Shown: piece after piece, positions 58,533 to 64,000 of the stretch
How positions within the stretch are numbered: position 1 is the stretch's first letter
Layout of the letters: each line of letters starts with the position of its first letter
Assembly (NCBI GenBank): GCA_029851415.1
Contig: CM056742.1
Coordinates: forward strand, 192,243,344 to 192,307,343
Source: Eretmocerus hayati
Lineage: Eukaryota; Arthropoda; Insecta; Hymenoptera; Aphelinidae
DNA length: 64,000 bases
Reading direction: 5' to 3'
The notes under the pieces: generated by a model
What the model saw: only the letters and a program-made list of their open reading frames with translations
Told to the model about the DNA's origin: nothing
Databases searched by the model: none
Position numbers and translations under genes: made by a program

Positions 58533-59658
58533 GGGATTTGGCTGAAATTCATAGTCGCTTTTCGGAGCAAACTCGCTCTTGGTTGGTAACGACAAAGAAT
58601 TTGCAGTCTTGAATCTCGATTATGTGTACCTATCTATTTCAACTTTATGCTGTATGGTTAGCTGCAATCTGCGATACGCGAGGGCCAGCTGTTCGACCAA
58701 CGGCAACCTGGCTCGCCATTAATTGTATCTGATAGGACTCTGATTGCTCTAAGAATTCCGAGGTTTGAGTCATTTGCGTCCTTGAGAATTTTGACTTCTA
58801 TGTCGGCGAACTAGGTCCGTTTTCTTGGGACCGTCATTCGTCGTGATATTTAAAGAAGACCCGTGTGCCTGGGCTTAAATTGAAGCTCTGAATCCGCCAA
58901 AATTGTTATTTGCACGAAACGGATGAAATAATCGCCTGGGAGGATGGATTCGTCAATTGAGAGTTACGAGTGTACCGAGTACACCTACATACACGAGGGA
59001 GCGCGCGGCGGGGGCGACTGATCTCGAGCAGACGACAACACTGCTTTTGCGGGGATGTCAACTTTAACGAAATGATTTGCCGAGTACCTGCAATGAAACC
59101 GTCTACCAGGCCAGCAGTGCATATGTAACCCTCTGCAGAATGGAATCAGGGGCCAGAAACCTAATATATGCATGCACGAGATTATGCCGCCTCGATGTAT
59201 TAGGTTGATACGCGGTACAGGGTGGCTCATTATTGACGAATATCAATCCCTCGTCAATCATTTAGGCTGTTTGATGCAGAAAAGCATAAGAAAACAGTTA
59301 CTTTTCTCTGGTGAAATTGATCCTACGAAAAAGTGTATTACAAGTGTACAGATTTCGTAAAAAGACGCTTTTCCGCAACGAGTTGCATATGATACTTCAT
59401 GGTTGGGCACAAGGAAATGAGAATTTTTTCCGAGGATTCTTCATATCCTCAACACATGACTTTTCGATCGATTGATAAAAATGAATCTCATCATCTCAGG
59501 CTTCTGTCAAGTCGCTGAGTCAAACTTGACGCCAAAAACCGCGTTCATGAGATACAAAACTTTGAGGTAGATGAGAAACTCGATCCCAACTTACAGCTCT
59601 TACCGACCGAGCGAGAGTTTGCTCCGAAAAACGACTATGAATTTCAGCCCAAGCCTCG
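58533..59658. mobile_element. DNA-transposon-like element with ~55 bp TIRs
   Basis: TIRs 58533-58590 and 59600-59658 are inverted (GGCTGAAATTCATAGTCG, then TTTCGGAGCAAACTC, then GCTC..GGT.GGTAA). The 1 kb interior has no recognised transposase. Confidence 0.65.
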
Positions 59659-60680
59659 ATTTTTGCTGTGCACCACCCGGAGCCCGTCCTTGACACCGTT
59701 TACCCCCGTAATCACGGTGTGCCCCATTTACATAACCATGTGCTGTACTCTACGACCAAGTTCATCATCATCCAGGAAAACTATATACTTGATCGCGGAA
59801 GGAATCTCATTGTTTGAACCTACTTTATTGGACGGTCTTAGATCAACTGGAATAGGCCATGCACAGATTTACAGAATGCACGGACCACATCTACCTCAAC
59901 GTGTGGGAAGATGATTCTGAGATCATATAATCATGTCATCGAGGTAGTACTTTGGGGAATCGATTGTGTATGATGAAGGTTATGACATACTTTTGAGAGG
60001 TGTATCAGAGCTTCATCAAAAATACTGTTGCGCAAATATACTGCAGCTTCTCTCACTAATGTTCTAGTCTCACTCTCTGACAGCTTCCCCCTATTTTTCT
60101 CTACTCTCCTCATCCCTGGATGACCTCGATATCATTAGCTGGACTCCTACAAATCAAGATGATTGTGATTTGATTCAAAATTGAGGGGATGCATGGAATT
60201 CACTGATGGAAGATTCATGCATAGCATCAAGACAAGTCATGAGCAAAATCCCGTCCTTTCGGATATCTCCCCCCCCCCCAAGCAGGGATACCAATCTAAA
60301 ATCGCGACCGAAAATCAAGGGAGCCAATGGGCATGCGTGTATGTAAAATGTCATTTTTCAGTCAAACTTCGATATCTGATGCTCTGTGTGGCACCATCGA
60401 ATCACTCCCCAGGGGTTTGGAAATTTTTTTCCATCGTCTTTTCCCTAATACAATCTACCAGAGAGAAGGGAGGAGGATCGGTGAAACTTTCTACCTCCAT
60501 CTGGATGTCTTCTATTTGATGAGAGAGTAGGGAAACAATTCTTGGTGACCCCTAGTGAGTGATTCAATAGTGCCGCACAGAGTATCAAAATTTAAATTCT
60601 GACTCAAAAATGACATTCAAAAATGTCCAAGTTTAGGCAAATTGGAATTTTGGGACTGGTAAACTATTCAGGGTGTGAAT
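59659..60680. other. Non-coding stretch
   Basis: No supported gene; short ORFs at 59663, 59931 (minus) and 60181 lack motifs. A C run is at 60270-60279. Confidence 0.35.
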
Positions 60681-60900
60681 TTTGACGTGAAATTTCCCTT
60701 GAATCGAGAAATATCATGATTCCTCAGGTAAATTGATACCCAATGTGAGGAAACCCTTTTTCTTGTCTCAATGAGCAATAGCACGCTTTTTGTCTGTTTC
60801 GGGTACCCCAGTCGCTGCTTACCGCATCGATAATAGTCAAGACCGCCTGGATCCACGAGAAATTTCACGCTGGATCCAAAATCATTGTCATTTTTGAAAA
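60680..60900. repeat. Direct repeat flanking family A copy 3, left
   Basis: Aligns with 63060-63270 (shared ATAATAGTCAA, then GTAAATTTC/GAAATTTCA and TGGATCAAAA words) at moderate identity. It may be a tandem duplicate into which the A copy inserted. Confidence 0.55.
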
Positions 60901-60902
60901 AA

Positions 60903-62975
60903 ATTCGTGTGCGTTTAAGAAACGCGTAAGGAACGGAGTAGTTCCAAGTCTGTCTTTGGATTGATACATTAATATCGATATGATCTGGAATTTTGGATGA
61001 GTTATAACTGACTTTCGAGATTTCCGAAGCTCATCATAACCGTATTTGAAAAAGATATTACAGTATTAAGGCTTTGAGTAATTGAGATAGTTGACAACAT
61101 TCTCTCAGATATAATATACCATGCATTATCCAAATAGAATGATGACTTTAGCTTAAGTTGGACTCCTGAAAATATTATGGCAAGGAGACATATTTAAAAG
61201 AAATTAACAAATGTGATTCTCAATTATCAACACTGAGTTGTTCATGAAAGGCATCATACCTGGTGAAAAAAAAAATTTCATTGAAATTGATTGAATCATT
61301 GAGACTAATTTTTAATGATCCAATGAATCCGTGTACTCATTTCATAAAGTGAAAAGCAATATCTCATTCAACTAAACTCTACTTTTCGGCCCAAGAAGGC
61401 AAACATCTTCTTTGAGCTGATTGAGGCTTTCGACGATGAATGTGTATTCTGAACAGATTTAGATTGTGATGATTCCCCACACTTATATCATTTTACTTCT
61501 CAATTGAAGCTCTAGAAAAATGATGAGAATCTATTTGAACCCATTAATTGAGTACAAGGATCAAAACTGACGATAATAGCTCTACAAACGACAGGGGAGT
61601 TTCGACTTCGTCTCAAATATTTTGACTGAACTGGTGCCCTTATTTAAGAGTTTACAACATGACATTGAGTGATTGACTTCCTTAGATTGTCCTCACTTCA
61701 TTTTAGGACCATAGAGGATCGCAAGTAGTATTCTCTGTTAATATTCACAGATGTTCAATGTATGTCAATGTGAGGAGTGCCTAACAACATCTGTAGAGTG
61801 GAAGTGATGATATACGCGTAACCCATATTTAAACTTTTGGCCAAAAATGACCAAGGACTGAACTCTTCATGATTTGATGCAATCGTGTACTTACTGGATA
61901 GGATGAAAAACATTATCCTATTGATTAGCGAGATCACAGTTTACCTGCTGTACAGAATACACTGATTTCATCTGAGCAGGTAATGGGATTTGACGACAAC
62001 AATTTTAGTTTCACAAGTCAAAGCTGAGATGCTCTTGAACAACCTCCTTCAATTGAGAAAGAGTAGCTTCATGCTCTATAGAAATGAAGAAAAGTGTATT
62101 ACATTCAGCCATGGTTGAATGCATTTAGGCTTGACTGAAATTGATATTGGGGGACAATGAGGTCTTACAGAATTTTGACTTTTGTTGTAACTTTTAATTA
62201 AGTGAGTCAATGCTCAACTCAATAAATTACAGCATTGTATGCCTTCCCTTGTCAAATCATGTTTCATTTTGTGTGAATTTAGATGGGGATTTGAACAAGT
62301 TTAAATGTGGAACAGTGACATGCTTCAAAAAATTACTCCCCCAATTAGGGTTCAGAACAGATAGACATGAGTTTGCTGAATACTTCAAATTAAAATGAAG
62401 CAGGACAAAAGATAGTTCGGAAAACTCTCATCCTGGAGTACGGGTTGTATTTATATAGCGTTTGTTCAAATTTAGAAAACCCTCATGACCCACGCAATGA
62501 GGGCATAATGAGGACCCACCACCAGCGCTGCCCACCACACACAACAAGAAACTCACACAACACTGCACTTTTTATCGGGATCACCGCCAAACACTCACGA
62601 TCAGAATTTCCGTATACAACCCGTATAGTAATTGAAAATCAGCGGTGGAAGCATTACCAATTCCAGCATATATGCAGCAATAACAATAAGATAGCTAAAT
62701 AACAATAAGAATCATATGTTGTTGTCAGTCGTGCTGTGTGCATGGAGAGCAGAGCAGACAGCAGACGGATCTTGCCATTGGCGCCTGTAGTGATATGCTG
62801 AAAATACACGCCGTCCCTCAGCCCATGCAGTGTACCTATATCGTATGTCGGTTTTTCGTTGCATCTGTATTGCGGGTTGCATCAAATCTCGTTACGCGGG
62901 GCGGTGTCGGTCGCACGATTTCACTCCTCACCCAAACGAGCGTAAAGGAACTCCGTTCCGAAAGACACCGAGTGA
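60903..62975 (+). mobile_element. Dispersed repeat family A, copy 3, enlarged
   Basis: It starts TTCGTGTGCGTTTAAGAAACGC like copies 1 and 2 and ends with the GC-rich block at 62760-62965 (GGGTTGCATCAAATCTCGTT, then ACGAGCGTAAAGGAACTCCG at 62936-62955). At 2.07 kb it is more than twice as long as the others; about 1.3 kb of AT-rich sequence (roughly 61260-62700) is extra. A smaller inverted pair TACGGGTTGTAT/ATACAACCCGTA (62440, 62612) sits in the extra part. Confidence 0.6.
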
Positions 62976-63059
62976 GTCAAAACTCATTCTCTCGTCTGCA
63001 GTTGTTGTTTACTCCATAGGTGATGATCGAGAATACCTTAAATCGCGTCAAATCGTACG

Positions 63060-63270
63060 TTGAATCTGAATTTATCGTTATTTTGAGGTAGATAAACAAC
63101 TCATGTGAGAAAATACAATTTTTCGCTTCAATGAAAATTTAGCATGGTTTTACCGCCTATTTTTGGGTATCTTGGTCACTGTTTACTCTATTCATAATAG
63201 TCAACACTACCGAGATTTAAGTAAAATTTCATGTTGGATCAAAACTTATCATGACTTTTGAGATAAAATT
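63060..63270. repeat. Direct repeat flanking family A copy 3, right
   Basis: Partner of 60680-60900. Confidence 0.55.
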
Positions 63271-64000
63271 AATCCCAGAACAATGAAAATTTGCGTACTT
63301 CAGAAGATGCATTTCCACAGGGCTTTTGTAGCCCAACCATTGGGCATTTACTTTGATAACTAGCGGTATTGTCTTGCTCGCTAACGCTCGTTCGCCTTAA
63401 TCATTCGGAGTATTCGATTTTTCGAAATTGATCAGAGTTTTTTTTAGATTTCTGTTATGCGTGTATCTTGCAGTTTCCAAGTTATGACTTCACATAAGTG
63501 CGATCAAGGCATCATCTTGTGGAATTATTGTGAAATTGAGATCAGCATATACGAAATCTTTTCCTCGATCGCCCGACTCAAGAGCGCCCAACAAAAATTG
63601 CCTGGTAAAATTTTAGCGATTTTTGTTCTAGAATAGAAACTCTCCTATAATAATATTTCCATTGAGCCAATCAGGGTGAGTTAGAGATCTGTAACGATTA
63701 TGACCTGATTTTATTTTCATGCACACTCAATCACGCGCAGAGACACGGATATACACACGCACACCTTTACGCAACCGCACACCCACCCACAATCATTTGA
63801 ATTCGCGCTCGTGCGCACACACACAAACGTACACACATACACACACACACAGACAACCCTTCCTCCTCACGCACACTTACCCAATACCACCATAATAGGT
63901 ATTCAGTCGAGTCCCACAGTTTGGTTTTGACTCTAAGCAGGGAAAAGGTTCCCAGATTGTGCTGCGCAAACGTGAACGGTAGGCGTTGTTCAATACACAA
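63271..64000. other. Non-coding stretch with CA-rich tract
   Basis: 63722-63860 is rich in CACA and ACAC with interruptions; the minus-strand ORF over it is a repeat artefact. No gene seen. Confidence 0.5.

Noticed and set aside
63767..64000. Minus-strand ORF with CVCMCVRLCVCARAR
   Set aside because: Translation of a CA-rich tract.

Overview
The window looks like transposon-rich nuclear DNA of an arthropod, most likely an insect. It is AT-rich, has no operons, no recognisable intact host gene and no rRNA or functional tRNA gene, but it carries remnants of an R1-like non-LTR retrotransposon, an errantivirus-like LTR element with an envelope gene, and a Harbinger/ISL2EU-like DNA transposase. 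No ORF longer than about 420 codons is credible as protein; the 465-588 codon ORFs at 52.5-54.3 kb are translations of a simple repeat. The species cannot be named from the sequence.

Layout. 0-1.5 kb: non-coding with a ~110 bp direct repeat. 1.6-3.0 kb: ~0.5 kb inverted repeat carrying a tRNA-like B box in both arms. 3.8-6.0 kb: decayed DDE transposase with an HTH in front and a SWIM zinc finger behind. 7.78-8.59 kb: first of three copies of a dispersed repeat (family A; others at 29 and 61-63 kb). 9.07-18.86 kb: an R1-like element split by two insertions, first a 2.57 kb element with ~330 bp GC-rich terminal inverted repeats (TIRs) inside gag, then a 5.8 kb element built of nested palindromes inside the endonuclease. 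18.9-30 kb: non-coding DNA with MITE-like pieces (a near-perfect hairpin at 21.4 kb, a 0.84 kb element at 24.6 kb, a GCCGGC-rich cluster at 27.2 kb, a GT microsatellite at 28.2 kb). 30.1-32.9, 42.5-45.2 and 52.3-57.5 kb: three copies of a large repeat, family L, whose end is a foldback hairpin. 33.76-38.46 kb: errantivirus-like remnant with an OTU-protease-like domain, an integrase missing one catalytic acid, and an F-type env broken into four segments. 45.7-51.4 kb: more inverted repeats, a 317 bp tandem repeat and a coiled-coil ORF1-like pseudogene. 52.34-54.83 kb: an element with TIRs holding about 345 GGAT units, inserted in the third L copy. 58-64 kb: further TIR elements, the third family A copy and a CA-rich tract.

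How it fits together. Nesting gives relative ages: the R1-like element was there before both of its insertions; the third L copy was there before the GGAT element; the second L copy was there before a pair of tRNA-derived SINE-like units. All recognisable proteins are decayed. The most unusual material is structural: repeated, independent use of long inverted repeats, a strongly repeated CCTAAGTGCACTTAGG palindrome, and a simple-repeat array that flips strand within one element.
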